A DNA stretch of 64,000 nt from assembly GCF_009829925.1 (NCBI RefSeq), contig NZ_SNVJ01000001.1, positions 248,001-312,000 on the forward strand. The letters run 5' to 3'. Origin of the DNA: Teichococcus coralli. Lineage in GTDB: Bacteria > Pseudomonadota > Alphaproteobacteria > Acetobacterales > Acetobacteraceae. The notes under the pieces were generated by a model. The model worked only from the letters and a program-made list of their open reading frames with translations. It searched no databases and was not told the origin of the DNA. Both the position numbers and the translations under genes were made by a program. Below, in pieces: positions 41,096 to 50,030 of this stretch. Within the stretch, counting starts at the first letter, position 1. Each line of letters opens with the position of its first letter.

Positions 41096-43501
41096 ATGCG
41101 ACAACGACCCGGGCGGCTCCGCCGTTTCCTGATGCGGGGCCTGCTGACGGCCACGCTGTTGCTGGTTCTGGCGGTGGCCGGGGTGGCGGGCCTGCTCTGG
41201 GCCAGCCTGCCGCCGCATTCCGGGCGCGTTGCCCTGCCCGGCCTCTCCGCTCCCGCGCAGGTCGTGGAGGATGGCTTCGGCATCCCCCGGATCACGGCCG
41301 CCAGCGAGCGGGACGCCGCGATGACGCTGGGCTGGCTGCATGCGCGGGACAGACTCTTCCAGATGGAGCTGATGCGCCGCAACGCTGCGGGGCGGCTGGC
41401 GGAACTCGCCGGCCCCGCCGCCCTGCGGCTGGACCGCTTCCATCGCACACTTGGGCTGGAGGGGCGCGCCGAGAAGGATTTCGCCGCTCTTCCCGCCGAA
41501 ACCCGCGACATCCTGCAGGCTTATGCGGATGGGGTGAATGCCTGGATGGAGGCCAAGGGCCGGCTCGCAGCGCCGGAATTCCTGGCGCTCGGCATTCCGG
41601 AGCCCTGGCGTCCCTGGGATTCGCTGCTCTGGGCCAAGACGATGGGGCTGTGGCTTTCCGGCAACTGGCGCACCGAGATCGATCGCGCCCGGCTTGCGTC
41701 GCTGCTCCCGCCCGATTGGCTGGCCGAGCTGTGGCCGGCCGACGGCAGTCCGGGACGCCCCGATCAGCGCGCTGCCCTGGCGCCGGACCGGCTGGCGCGC
41801 CTCGCCGCCGCCGTGCCGCACTTCCCCGAGGATGCGCCGCTGCCCGCCACCGCATCCAACGTCTGGGCGGTGAACGGCGCCCATTCGGTAACGGGGGCGC
41901 CGCTGCTCGCTTCCGATCCGCATCTCGGCTTCAACGCCCCGATCCTCTGGTACCTCGTCCGCGTTGAGTTGCCGGAGGGCCGCTTTCTCGCCGGCGCCAC
42001 CTCGCCCGGTGTTCCCTTCATGGTCATCGGCCGCAACGAGCGGATCGCCTGGGGATTCACCACCACCTCCTCGGACACGCAGGACGTCTTCGTCGAGCGG
42101 CTCGCCGGGTCGGACCGCTATGAGACGCCGGATGGCCCCCGGCCCTTCACCCTTCGCGAGGAAGCCATCCCGGTGCGTGGGCGCGCGCCCGAGCTGCTGC
42201 GGGTGCGCGAGACCCGGCACGGCCCGGTGGTGAGCGACCTGGAAGGCAGCCCGGAGGAAGGCACCGTGCTGGCCGTGCGCATGGCCAACCTGGAGCCGGA
42301 GGACAGCGCGGCAGCCGGACTGCTGGCGCTGAACCGCGCCACCTCGCTCGCGGAGGCGCGGGCGGCGGCAGCGCTCATCACCTCGCCGCCGCAGAACCTG
42401 ATGGTGGCCGATGCGGCGGGCGGCATCGCCATGTACCTGACCGGGCGGACGCCGATCCGCCGCGCGGGCGATGGCAGCCAGCCCGCTCCGGGCTGGGACG
42501 GCAGCCACGACTGGGTCGGCTTCGTGCCCTTCGACGAGATGCCGCATCGGGAGAACCCGCCCGGCGGCCAGTTGGTCAATGCCAACAACCGGGTGCAGCC
42601 CGGGGATGCGGAGCCCTATCTCGGCCGCGACTGGTTCGGCGACTGGCGCTTTCGCCGTATCCAGGATCTCCTGGCGCAGCGCGAGCGGCAGGCGCCGCAG
42701 GATCTCGCCGTCATGCAGCGGGATTCGATCAGCCTCTTCGCCCGGGACACCCTGCCGGTGCTGCGCGCCCTTCCCCGCCCCGCGGGCACGGCGGGCGCGG
42801 CGCGCGACCTCTTGCTCTCCTGGGACGGCAGCATGGCCACCGACCGTCCTCAGCCACTGATCTTCAACGCCTGGTGGCGGGCAGCGGCGCGGCTCGCCCT
42901 GGCCCATGGCGGCGTGCCGGAAGGCGCCTGGCCGGCCACCGCGGAATTCCTGCGCTTCGTGCTGCGGCCCGACGGCGCCGGCGCGCACTGGTGCCGCCCA
43001 CGAGCCGAAGCCGGCCAGCCGCAAGCGGCGCCGCCCTTCGCGCCTGGCGGAGCCTGCGCCGCCCTGGCCACGCAGGCCCTTGAGGAAGCGGCGGCAGAAC
43101 TGGTCGGGCGCTACGGGCCGGAACCCGCCGCCTGGCGCTGGGGCGAGGCGCATCAGGCGCGGTTCACCCATCCGCTGCTGCGCTTCCTGCCCGTGCTGGG
43201 CGAGTGGAGCACCATCGCCGTCCCGACACCCGGCGACGGCGAGACGGTCAACCGGGGCGGCCTCGGCGCCGGCTTCGCGCATGTCCACGGCCCCGGCCTG
43301 CGCGCGGTGTTCGATCTTTCCGGCCCTGAAGGTGTCTGGGCGGTGATCGGCACCGGCCAGTCGGGCAACCCGCTCTCGGCCCACTGGGGGGATCAGGCGC
43401 CGCTCTGGGCCGCGCCGCGCGCCGAGGATGGTCCGTTGTTGCTGCAGCTCGGCCGCGGCTCGGAGGCGCGGGGGGGCCAGCTCACGCTGGCGCCGCGCTG
43501 A
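41096..43501 (+). CDS. Penicillin acylase family protein (Ntn hydrolase)
   Basis: 801-residue periplasmic Ntn amidase. An N-terminal arginine-rich stretch and hydrophobic helix (about 12-35) act as signal or anchor. The alpha chain runs to about residue 253, where autoproteolysis would expose Ser254 in TASNVWAVNGAHS. The beta chain has LLASDPHLGFNAP and GFTTTSSDTQDVF. The family covers penicillin G acylase, AHL quorum-signal acylases and other N-acyl amidases. The short pocket residues cannot be assigned by eye, so AHL degradation is possible but unproven. No luxI or luxR is nearby. Confidence 0.9.
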   Translation: MRQRPGRLRRFLMRGLLTATLLLVLAVAGVAGLLWASLPPHSGRVALPGLSAPAQVVEDGFGIPRITAASERDAAMTLGWLHARDRLFQMELMRRNAAGRLAELAGPAALRLDRFHRTLGLEGRAEKDFAALPAETRDILQAYADGVNAWMEAKGRLAAPEFLALGIPEPWRPWDSLLWAKTMGLWLSGNWRTEIDRARLASLLPPDWLAELWPADGSPGRPDQRAALAPDRLARLAAAVPHFPEDAPLPATASNVWAVNGAHSVTGAPLLASDPHLGFNAPILWYLVRVELPEGRFLAGATSPGVPFMVIGRNERIAWGFTTTSSDTQDVFVERLAGSDRYETPDGPRPFTLREEAIPVRGRAPELLRVRETRHGPVVSDLEGSPEEGTVLAVRMANLEPEDSAAAGLLALNRATSLAEARAAAALITSPPQNLMVADAAGGIAMYLTGRTPIRRAGDGSQPAPGWDGSHDWVGFVPFDEMPHRENPPGGQLVNANNRVQPGDAEPYLGRDWFGDWRFRRIQDLLAQRERQAPQDLAVMQRDSISLFARDTLPVLRALPRPAGTAGAARDLLLSWDGSMATDRPQPLIFNAWWRAAARLALAHGGVPEGAWPATAEFLRFVLRPDGAGAHWCRPRAEAGQPQAAPPFAPGGACAALATQALEEAAAELVGRYGPEPAAWRWGEAHQARFTHPLLRFLPVLGEWSTIAVPTPGDGETVNRGGLGAGFAHVHGPGLRAVFDLSGPEGVWAVIGTGQSGNPLSAHWGDQAPLWAAPRAEDGPLLLQLGRGSEARGGQLTLAPR

Positions 43502-43567
43502 TGGAGTGCAAGCCGTGGCGCATCGGCAGTTGCATCCGTCGCTGCGGGCGGAGAAAGTAGGAAAAAC

Positions 43568-44341
43568 ATGCTGCACCGTTCGGCCCGCCGCCCGCACTTC
43601 TTCTACACGACCGCTCCGCTGCCCTGCCCCTATCTGGCCGGCCGCATGGAGCGGAAGATCGTGACCGAACTGACCGGCCCGGAGGCCGAGGCGTTGCACG
43701 ACCGCCTCTCCCGCGCCGGCTTCCGCCGCAGCCACAACATCGCCTATTCGCCGGTCTGCCCGGGCTGCCAGGCCTGCATCCCCATCCGCATCGACGCCAC
43801 CCGCTTCGTGCCCGACCGCACCCAGCGCCGCATCCTGCGCGCCAACGAGACCGTGGCGGGCGAGGCGACGCCCGCCCGCGCCACCGCGGAGCAGTTCGCG
43901 CTGTTCCAGCGCTACCAGCGCGCCCGCCACCAGGACGGCGACATGGCCGCGATGGGCTTCTACGACTACCGCGCCATGGTCGAGGACACGCCGATCACCA
44001 CCGGCCTCGTGGAGTTCCGCGACGGCGCGACCGGGCAGTTGCTGGGCGCCTGCCTGACGGACTGGCTGAGCGACGGGCTTTCCGCCGTCTACTCCTTCTA
44101 CGAGCCATCGCTGGAGAAGCGCTCGCTCGGCACCTTCGCCGTGCTCTGGCTGGTGCGGCGGGCGGTGGAAATGGGGCTGCCCTACGTTTATCTCGGCTAC
44201 TGGGTGCCCCAGAGCCGGAAGATGGCCTACAAGGCGCGCTTCCGGCCCAGCGAGATCCTCACCGGTGGCGCCTGGCGCCCGCTGGACGAGCGCGCCTCGG
44301 CCGAACCGGCGATGCTCACCGGCGTCCTGAGCCCTCAATAG
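43568..44341 (+). CDS. bpt: Aspartate/glutamate leucyltransferase (Bpt type)
   Basis: 257-residue aminoacyl-tRNA-protein transferase of the bacterial N-degron pathway, which adds Leu to N-terminal Asp or Glu for ClpS/ClpAP recognition. The N-terminal ATE domain has PCPYLAGRMERKIVTEL and the cysteine cluster CPGCQACIPIRI; the C-terminal domain has SAVYSFYEPSLEKRSLGTFAVLW and YLGYWVPQSRKMAYKARF. Length fits Bpt. It is convergent with epmA (7-base overlap at the ends). Confidence 0.94.
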   Translation: MLHRSARRPHFFYTTAPLPCPYLAGRMERKIVTELTGPEAEALHDRLSRAGFRRSHNIAYSPVCPGCQACIPIRIDATRFVPDRTQRRILRANETVAGEATPARATAEQFALFQRYQRARHQDGDMAAMGFYDYRAMVEDTPITTGLVEFRDGATGQLLGACLTDWLSDGLSAVYSFYEPSLEKRSLGTFAVLWLVRRAVEMGLPYVYLGYWVPQSRKMAYKARFRPSEILTGGAWRPLDERASAEPAMLTGVLSPQ

Positions 44342-45396
44342 GGCCAGCGCCCCAGCCAAAGCGTTTCCGCGATGTTTTCCGCCCCGGCTGCCAGCATGGC
44401 CAGCCGGTCGAAGCCGAGCGCGATGCCGGCGGTGGCCGGCATTCCCAGGGTCAGGGCGTCCAGGAAGTCCTGGTCCACAGGCCAGCCCTCGCCATAGAGG
44501 CGCCGCCGCTCCGCCACGTCATGGGCGAAGCGTTCGGCCTGCTCGGCGGCATCGGTCAGCTCGTCGAAGGCATTGGCCAGTTCCAGCCCGGCGACGAACA
44601 GCTCGAAGCGCAGCGCCGCGCGCGGGTCGGCCGGATCGCGCCGGGCCAGCGCGGCCTGCGGCGCCGGCCAGTGGGTCAGGAAAGTGGCGCGGCCCCGCCC
44701 GAGATGCGGCTCGATCCGCTCCAGCAGCAGGCGGAAGAACAGGTCCTCCCAGCCTTCGCCGGGGCGCGGACCGAACCCGGCCGCGCGGGCGGCGGCCCGC
44801 AGGGCGGCGGCATCCCCTTCGCCCCCGGCGCCCAGCGTCGCCAGGATGTCGAGGCCGTTGCAGTGGCGGCGAAAGGCCTCGGCCATGGTGAGGCGTTCAA
44901 AGGGCGAAGCCAGGTCGGTTTCCACGCCGCCATGCGCGACGCGCGACGGCAGCACGGCGCGGAGATAGGCCTCCGTCTCGTCCATCAGCGCGCCGAGCCC
45001 CGCGCCGGGACGGTACCATTCCAGCATCGTGAACTCGGGCGAATGGCGCTCGCTGACCTCGCCGTTGCGCCACACCCGGGCGATCTCGAAGACCGGCCCC
45101 GCCCCCGCCACCAGCAGCCGCTTGATCGCCAGCTCGGGCGAGGTGCGCAGCCAGAGCAGGAAGCTGCCCTCCCCCAGAATCGGGCGGAACTCGCTGCGAA
45201 AGGCGGCGAGATGCACCTCCATGCCGGGCGCCGGCACCAGGGCGGGCGTTTCCACCTCGCAATAGCCGCGCGCGCCGAAGAATGCCCGTGTCTCGGCCAG
45301 CAGGCGGGCGCGGCGGCGCAGCGCCGGCAAGCGTGCGGCAAGGCTGTGCGGGTGCCAGGATGGCGGGGCGGATGGCAGGTCGGCGGGATCGGGCAT
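44335..45396 (-). CDS. epmA: Elongation factor P lysyltransferase-like synthetase EpmA
   Basis: 353-residue class II lysyl-tRNA synthetase paralogue without the anticodon-binding domain. Motif 2 (FEIARVWRNGEVSERHSPEFTMLEWY) and motif 3 (GIALGFDRLAML) are present. EpmA attaches (R)-beta-lysine to elongation factor P, relieving ribosome stalling at polyproline. ATG 45396 gives the normal length. It is divergent from epmB by 37 bases, so the pair share a control region. The efp gene itself is not in the window. Confidence 0.92.
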   Translation of the reverse strand: MPDPADLPSAPPSWHPHSLAARLPALRRRARLLAETRAFFGARGYCEVETPALVPAPGMEVHLAAFRSEFRPILGEGSFLLWLRTSPELAIKRLLVAGAGPVFEIARVWRNGEVSERHSPEFTMLEWYRPGAGLGALMDETEAYLRAVLPSRVAHGGVETDLASPFERLTMAEAFRRHCNGLDILATLGAGGEGDAAALRAAARAAGFGPRPGEGWEDLFFRLLLERIEPHLGRGRATFLTHWPAPQAALARRDPADPRAALRFELFVAGLELANAFDELTDAAEQAERFAHDVAERRRLYGEGWPVDQDFLDALTLGMPATAGIALGFDRLAMLAAGAENIAETLWLGRWPY

Positions 45397-45433
45397 TGCG
45401 GGCGCGGGGCCTCCGGGCGTAAGGCGCCCGACC

Positions 45434-46501
45434 ATGCCCGACGGTTCCCCCCAATTGAAGCCGCGCACGTTGCGGGACGCGCAGAGCCTGGCCGAGGCCG
45501 GGCTGATCCCGCCCGAGGCCCAGGCTGGGCTGGCCAGGCTTTCCGCGACCTATGCCATCGCCGTTTCTCCCGCGGTTCAGGCGCTGATCGACCCCGCCGA
45601 CCCGGCGGACCCGATCGCCCGGCAATACATCCCGGATGCGGCCGAGCTGGTCACCCTGCCGCAGGAGCGCAGCGACCCGACCAGCGATGCTCCCTTCACC
45701 CCCGTGAAGGGCGTGGTGCACCGCTACCCCGACCGGGCCCTGCTGAAGCCGTTGCTGGCCTGTCCGGTCTATTGCCGCTTCTGCTTCCGGCGCGAGGTGG
45801 TGGGGCCGGATGGCGGGCTGCTCACGGCGGCGGAGCTGGAGGCGGCGCTGGACTGGTTCGCGGGCAGCCCGCAGGTGCGGGAGGCGATCCTGACCGGCGG
45901 CGACCCGCTGATGCTTTCGCCCCGGCGGCTCCGCCATGTCGTGCAGCGGCTCTCGGCGATGCCGCATATCGACATCATCCGCCTTCATTCCCGCGTTCCG
46001 GTGGCAGCGCCGGAGCGGATCACTCCGGCACTGGCTGAGGCGCTGGAGACGGAGAAGGCGCTGTTCCTGTGCGTCCATGCCAACCATGCCAGGGAATTCG
46101 CCGCCCCTGCCCGCGCGGCGCTGCGGCGGCTGGCAGGAGCCGGCGTGGGGCTGCTCGGGCAGAGCGTGCTGCTGCGGGGCGTGAACGACAGCCCGGAGGC
46201 GCTGGAAGCCCTGTTCCGCGCCATGCTGGCCGCGCGGGTGAAGCCCTATTACCTGCACCAGCTCGACCGCGCGCCCGGCACCGCGCGCTTCGAGGTGCCC
46301 ATCGAGGAAGGCCGCCGTATCCTGCGGACGCTGCGGGGGAGGCTGACCGGCCTCGCCTGGCCCACCTACGTGCTCGACCTGCCCGGCGGGGCCGGCAAGG
46401 CGCCGCTGGGACCGGATTTCGCCACCGCCGAGGGTTTGGACTGGATGGTTGAAGGGCCGCTCGACGGGCTGGCTCATCGGCATCCGGCCTCGGGCGCCTG
46501 A
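45434..46501 (+). CDS. epmB: EF-P beta-lysylation protein EpmB (lysine 2,3-aminomutase family)
   Basis: 355-residue radical SAM, PLP-dependent aminomutase. The iron-sulfur motif CPVYCRFC has Cys110, Cys114 and Cys117. AILTGGDPLMLSPRRL and RLHSRVPVAAPERI are typical, and the PLP lysine lies towards the C-terminus. Length (about 340-355) matches EpmB (YjeK); catabolic KamA proteins are longer. It supplies (R)-beta-lysine to EpmA, encoded divergently 37 bases away. Confidence 0.93.
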   Translation: MPDGSPQLKPRTLRDAQSLAEAGLIPPEAQAGLARLSATYAIAVSPAVQALIDPADPADPIARQYIPDAAELVTLPQERSDPTSDAPFTPVKGVVHRYPDRALLKPLLACPVYCRFCFRREVVGPDGGLLTAAELEAALDWFAGSPQVREAILTGGDPLMLSPRRLRHVVQRLSAMPHIDIIRLHSRVPVAAPERITPALAEALETEKALFLCVHANHAREFAAPARAALRRLAGAGVGLLGQSVLLRGVNDSPEALEALFRAMLAARVKPYYLHQLDRAPGTARFEVPIEEGRRILRTLRGRLTGLAWPTYVLDLPGGAGKAPLGPDFATAEGLDWMVEGPLDGLAHRHPASGA

Positions 46502-46505
46502 CCCG

Positions 46506-47144
46506 ATGATCCCGCCGGAGTTCGACGCTGCCTTTCGCGAGCAGTTGCACACCCTTTTCGCGTGGCGGCGCGACGTACGGCATTTCCGCCCCGATCCGGT
46601 TCCGGAAGCGTTGCTCGGACGCCTGCTGGAGACGGCGGCGCTCGCCCCCTCGGTCGGTCTCAGCCAGCCCTGGCGCTTCGTCACCGTGGACGAGCCGGCG
46701 CGGCGCGCGGCCATCCGCGAGAATTTTCTGGCCTGCAACGCCACGGCCCTGGCCGGGCAGGGATCCACCCGCGCCGCGCTTTACGCCAGGCTCAAGCTGG
46801 AAGGGTTGGACCAGGCACCCTGTCAGTTCGCGCTCTGCGTCGAGCCGGACCCGGCGCAGGGGCATGGGCTCGGACGCGCCACCATGCCGGAGACGGTAGC
46901 GTATTCCGCCGTCATGGCGCTGCACACGCTGTGGCTGGCCGCCCGCGCCGAGGGGCTCGGCCTGGGCTGGGTCTCGATCCTGGAGCCCGCGGCGGTGCTG
47001 GCGGCGCTGGAGGTGCCGGCCTCCTGGCGGCTGATCGGGTATTTCTGCCTGGGATGGCCGCCGCAGGCCGAGGAGCAGCCGGAGCTGGAGCGGGAAGGCT
47101 GGGAGCACCGCCGCGCGGCCGCCGCGCTGCGGCTGCGGCGCTGA
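46506..47144 (+). CDS. bluB: 5,6-dimethylbenzimidazole synthase BluB
   Basis: 212-residue flavin-destructase of the nitroreductase fold that turns reduced FMN into the lower ligand of vitamin B12. Hallmarks are FAWRRDVRHFRPDPVP, LLETAALAPSVGLSQPWRFV and GLGLGWVSILEPAAV. It begins 4 bases after epmB, so the two are co-transcribed although unrelated in pathway. No other cob genes are in the window. The start at 46506 lies right after the epmB stop. Confidence 0.92.
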   Translation: MIPPEFDAAFREQLHTLFAWRRDVRHFRPDPVPEALLGRLLETAALAPSVGLSQPWRFVTVDEPARRAAIRENFLACNATALAGQGSTRAALYARLKLEGLDQAPCQFALCVEPDPAQGHGLGRATMPETVAYSAVMALHTLWLAARAEGLGLGWVSILEPAAVLAALEVPASWRLIGYFCLGWPPQAEEQPELEREGWEHRRAAAALRLRR

Positions 47145-47377
47145 CCGCCAAGGCGGATCCGGCTGCGGATGGCGATACTCGTCCGCGGCTGCTCTGCGAT
47201 CGGAACGCCGGACCTTCCTGCGGGAAGCGCCTCCGGAGCAGCATGGGGCGCCAACGGCAACGCCGCGCCGGCAACCCCGGAAGCACCGGGCGGCCGGCCC
47301 CTCGCGAAGCCACGAGGATGCCCTTGTCCGTTGCGGCGAAGCTCCTCCTCCGCCGCCAGACCGGCTAGGCTGCCTGG

Positions 47378-48415
47378 ATGGCCCTCACCCTCTCGATCCT
47401 CGACCAGTCCACCATCGCCTCCGGCCGCACGGCGGACGCAGCCATCCGCGAAAGCCTGGCGATGGCGCAGTTCGCCGATCGCCTGGGCTATGCCCGCTAC
47501 TGGCTGGCCGAGCACCACAACAGCCAGAGCCATGCCGGGGCGGCGCCGGAGATCCTGCTGGCCGGCATTGCCGCCACCACGCAGCGCATCCGCCTCGGCT
47601 CGGCCGGGATCATGCTGCCGCATTACGCGTCGCTGAAGGTGGCCGAGCAGTTCCGCGTTCTGGAGGCGCTGGCGCCGGGCCGGGTGGATCTCGGCGTCGG
47701 CCGCGCGCCGGGGAGCGACGGCCGCACCGCCTATGCGCTGAACCCGCTCGCCGCCCAGCAGGGCGCCGACCGCTTTCCCGCCCAGGTGCAGGAGCTGCTG
47801 GGCTGGCTCGGCGAAGGCTTGCCGGACAACCACCCCTTCCGCACCATCCGTGCCCAGCCCGAGGGGCCGACGCGGCCGGAGGTCTGGATGCTGGGCAGCT
47901 CCGAATACGGCGCCCAGCTCGCCGCCTATCTGGGCCTGCCCTACTGCTTCGCGCATTTCATCACCGATGGCGCCGGCGCGGCGGAGGCGCTCTCGCTCTA
48001 CCGCCAGACCTTCCGCCCCGAGGCCGGGCGGCTGGCCGCGCCGCACGCCGCGCTCGGCGTCTTCGCCCTCTGCGCGGAAACGGAGGCGGAGGCGCAGCGC
48101 CTCTTCCTCTCGCGCGCCGTCTGGCGCCTCTCGCGCGACCGCGGCATCTACCCGCCCCTGCCGAGCGTGGCGGAGGCCGAGGCCTATCCCGCCACCCCCG
48201 CCGAGGCGGCGAAGATGGAGCGGATGCGCGAGCGCGCCATCATCGGCACCCCGGAGCAGGTGCGCGCGCGCCTGGAGTCGCTGGCCGCGGAGATGGGCGC
48301 GGAGGAGATCGCGGTGCTGAGCCCGGTGCATGACCCCGCCGCCCGCCGGGAATCCGTGCGGCTGCTGGCCCGCGCCTTCGACCTTCCGGGCAGCGCGAAG
48401 GCGGCCGTTCCTTGA
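47378..48415 (+). CDS. LLM-class flavin-dependent oxidoreductase, MsnO8 type
   Basis: 345-residue bacterial luciferase-like monooxygenase. It begins LSILDQSTIASGRT and has the family blocks YWLAEHHN, RIRLGSAGIMLPHYASLKVAEQF and LAPGRVDLGVGRAPGSD; a late RAIIGTPEQVRARLE is also typical. Substrates of this group are mostly unknown, and some members act in sulfur scavenging from organosulfur compounds. The 233-base gap upstream, after bluB, holds nothing I recognise. It is the last gene before lepB. Confidence 0.9.
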   Translation: MALTLSILDQSTIASGRTADAAIRESLAMAQFADRLGYARYWLAEHHNSQSHAGAAPEILLAGIAATTQRIRLGSAGIMLPHYASLKVAEQFRVLEALAPGRVDLGVGRAPGSDGRTAYALNPLAAQQGADRFPAQVQELLGWLGEGLPDNHPFRTIRAQPEGPTRPEVWMLGSSEYGAQLAAYLGLPYCFAHFITDGAGAAEALSLYRQTFRPEAGRLAAPHAALGVFALCAETEAEAQRLFLSRAVWRLSRDRGIYPPLPSVAEAEAYPATPAEAAKMERMRERAIIGTPEQVRARLESLAAEMGAEEIAVLSPVHDPAARRESVRLLARAFDLPGSAKAAVP

Positions 48416-48502
48416 CAGGCGAGGCACCCCGCGCTCTACCCCCTTCCACGGTCGCGGCGGCTGGCGCGACGATCCGAACCAGGGCCTCGCGCGAACCCAC
48501 CG

Positions 48503-49255
48503 ATGAGCAAGAAGACGGGCGGCTGGCTCGAAAGCATCAAGACCGTGGTCTATGCCGGCCTGATCGCCGTCGGCATCCGCACGGTTGCCTTCGAGCCGTT
48601 CAACATTCCCTCGGGCAGCATGATCCCCACCCTGCTGGTGGGCGACTACCTGTTCGTCTCGAAATACGCCTACGGCTATTCGAAGCACTCGATCCCGTTC
48701 AGCCCCGACCTGTTCCAGGGGCGCATTCTCGGCAGCCTGCCGGAGCGCGGGGATGTGGCGGTGTTCAAGTTCCCCCGCGACAACACGACCGACTACATCA
48801 AGCGCATCGTCGGCCTGCCGGGCGACCACATCCAGATGCGCGGCGGCCGGCTCTACGTGAACAACCAGGAAGTGCCGCGCGAGTCCCTGGGCCTCTACAC
48901 GGTCGAGGGCGACGGGCCGCGCATGACGGTGCGGCTGTTCCGCGAGCGGCTGCCGGCCTCGCCCGGCGGCGATCCTGTGCAGCACCGCATCCTGGAGGCG
49001 TCGGACGAGGGCCCCTACGACAACACGCCGGAATTCGTCGTGCCGCCGGGGAATGTCTTCGCCATGGGCGACAACCGGGACAACAGCCTCGACAGCCGCG
49101 ACATGGACCGTGGCGTCGGCTTCGTGCCGGTGGAGAACCTGGTCGGGCGGGCGGAAATGATTTTCTTCAGCGTGGACGGCAGCGCCGCCTGGTGGGAGGT
49201 GTGGGACTGGCCCTTCGCCATCCGCTGGAGCCGGCTGTTTCAGGTCGTCCGTTGA
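48503..49255 (+). CDS. lepB: Signal peptidase I
   Basis: 250-residue leader peptidase that cleaves Sec signal peptides at the periplasmic face. One N-terminal membrane anchor precedes the catalytic Ser39 in IPSGSMIPTL; the general-base Lys100 is in DYIKRIVGLPGD; the box MGDNRDNSLDSRD is intact. It starts the lepB-rnc-era-recO string. Its usual partner acpS lies 9.4 kb upstream. Confidence 0.96.
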   Translation: MSKKTGGWLESIKTVVYAGLIAVGIRTVAFEPFNIPSGSMIPTLLVGDYLFVSKYAYGYSKHSIPFSPDLFQGRILGSLPERGDVAVFKFPRDNTTDYIKRIVGLPGDHIQMRGGRLYVNNQEVPRESLGLYTVEGDGPRMTVRLFRERLPASPGGDPVQHRILEASDEGPYDNTPEFVVPPGNVFAMGDNRDNSLDSRDMDRGVGFVPVENLVGRAEMIFFSVDGSAAWWEVWDWPFAIRWSRLFQVVR

Positions 49256-49268
49256 CGGAGCACGCCGC

Positions 49269-50030
49269 ATGAGTGGGAACGGTCCCGCCGCGCCGGCCGG
49301 GGCCGGCTTCCTGTCGCGCCTCGGGCACGTCTTCACCGATCCTGGGCTGCTGTCGCAGGCACTCACCCACCGCTCCGCCGCCGACCCGCGGCGGGGCATG
49401 CTCGATTCCAACGAACGGCTGGAGTTCCTCGGCGACCGCGTGCTGGCGCTGGCCACGGCCGAATGGCTGGTCGAGCGCTTCCCCGAGGAGCGGGAGGGCG
49501 CGCTGGGCAAGCGCCTTTCCGTGCTGGTGGCGGCCGAGACGCTGGCCAAGGTGGGCGAGGCGATCGGCCTGCCCGCCGCGTTGCGCGTGCCGCCCGCCGA
49601 GGGCCGCACCGGCCTGCGCGGGCGCGTCACCGTCATCGCGGACGCCACCGAGGCGCTGATCGGCGCCCTCTACCTCGACGGCGGGCTGGAGGTGGCGCGC
49701 AATTTCGTCCGGCGCGAATGGGCGGGCTTCCTGGAAGCCGACCTGACGCCCCCTATGTCTGCCAAGAGCCGCCTGCAGGAACACACGCTCGGCCGGGCCG
49801 AAGGGTTGCCGGAATACCGCCTGGTCTCCACCACCGGCCCGTCGCATAAGCCGGTCTTCGTCGTCGCGGTGCGCGCGGCGGGCCGGGAAGCTGAGGGGCG
49901 GGGCGAGTCGAAGCGCGCGGCCGAGCAGGCGGCGGCCGAGACCTGGCTGGCCCAGGCCCAACAGAGCGGGTCCCAACAGAGCGGGTCCCAACAGACCGGG
50001 GCGCAGCAGGCGGGGCGGGAGAGCACATGA
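49269..50030 (+). CDS. rnc: Ribonuclease III
   Basis: 253-residue double-stranded RNA endonuclease for rRNA and mRNA processing. The catalytic signature NERLEFLGDRVLAL and the later DATEALIGALYLDGG supply the Mg2+ acids; a C-terminal dsRNA-binding domain covers about 160-232. The last 20 residues are a low-complexity Gln/Ser/Gly tail (QQSGS repeats) encoded by a 15-base tandem repeat, which is not part of the enzyme core. Overlaps era by 4 bases. Confidence 0.95.
   Translation: MSGNGPAAPAGAGFLSRLGHVFTDPGLLSQALTHRSAADPRRGMLDSNERLEFLGDRVLALATAEWLVERFPEEREGALGKRLSVLVAAETLAKVGEAIGLPAALRVPPAEGRTGLRGRVTVIADATEALIGALYLDGGLEVARNFVRREWAGFLEADLTPPMSAKSRLQEHTLGRAEGLPEYRLVSTTGPSHKPVFVVAVRAAGREAEGRGESKRAAEQAAAETWLAQAQQSGSQQSGSQQTGAQQAGREST
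49959..50003 (+). repeat. 15-base tandem repeat in the 3' end of rnc
   Basis: Unit CAACAGAGCGGGTCC, two perfect copies (49959-49973, 49974-49988) and a third degenerate copy to about 50003. Being a multiple of three, it adds QQSGS pentapeptides in frame, so copy number can vary without breaking rnc or the start of era. Confidence 0.85.

Noticed and set aside
41030..44359. 1109-codon open frame on the minus strand opposite the acylase and bpt genes
   Set aside because: It is the antisense shadow of two genes with clear family motifs. Long stop-free antisense frames are expected at this GC content; its translation is low-complexity and has no known domain.
44319..44360. Overlap of bpt and epmA 3' ends as a sign of mis-annotation
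   Set aside because: Both proteins have their family-typical C-termini; a 7-base convergent overlap is unremarkable.
47145..47377. Cobalamin riboswitch near bluB
   Set aside because: The gap lies downstream of bluB and shows no B12-box (GCCACTG) or other conserved cobalamin-aptamer elements.
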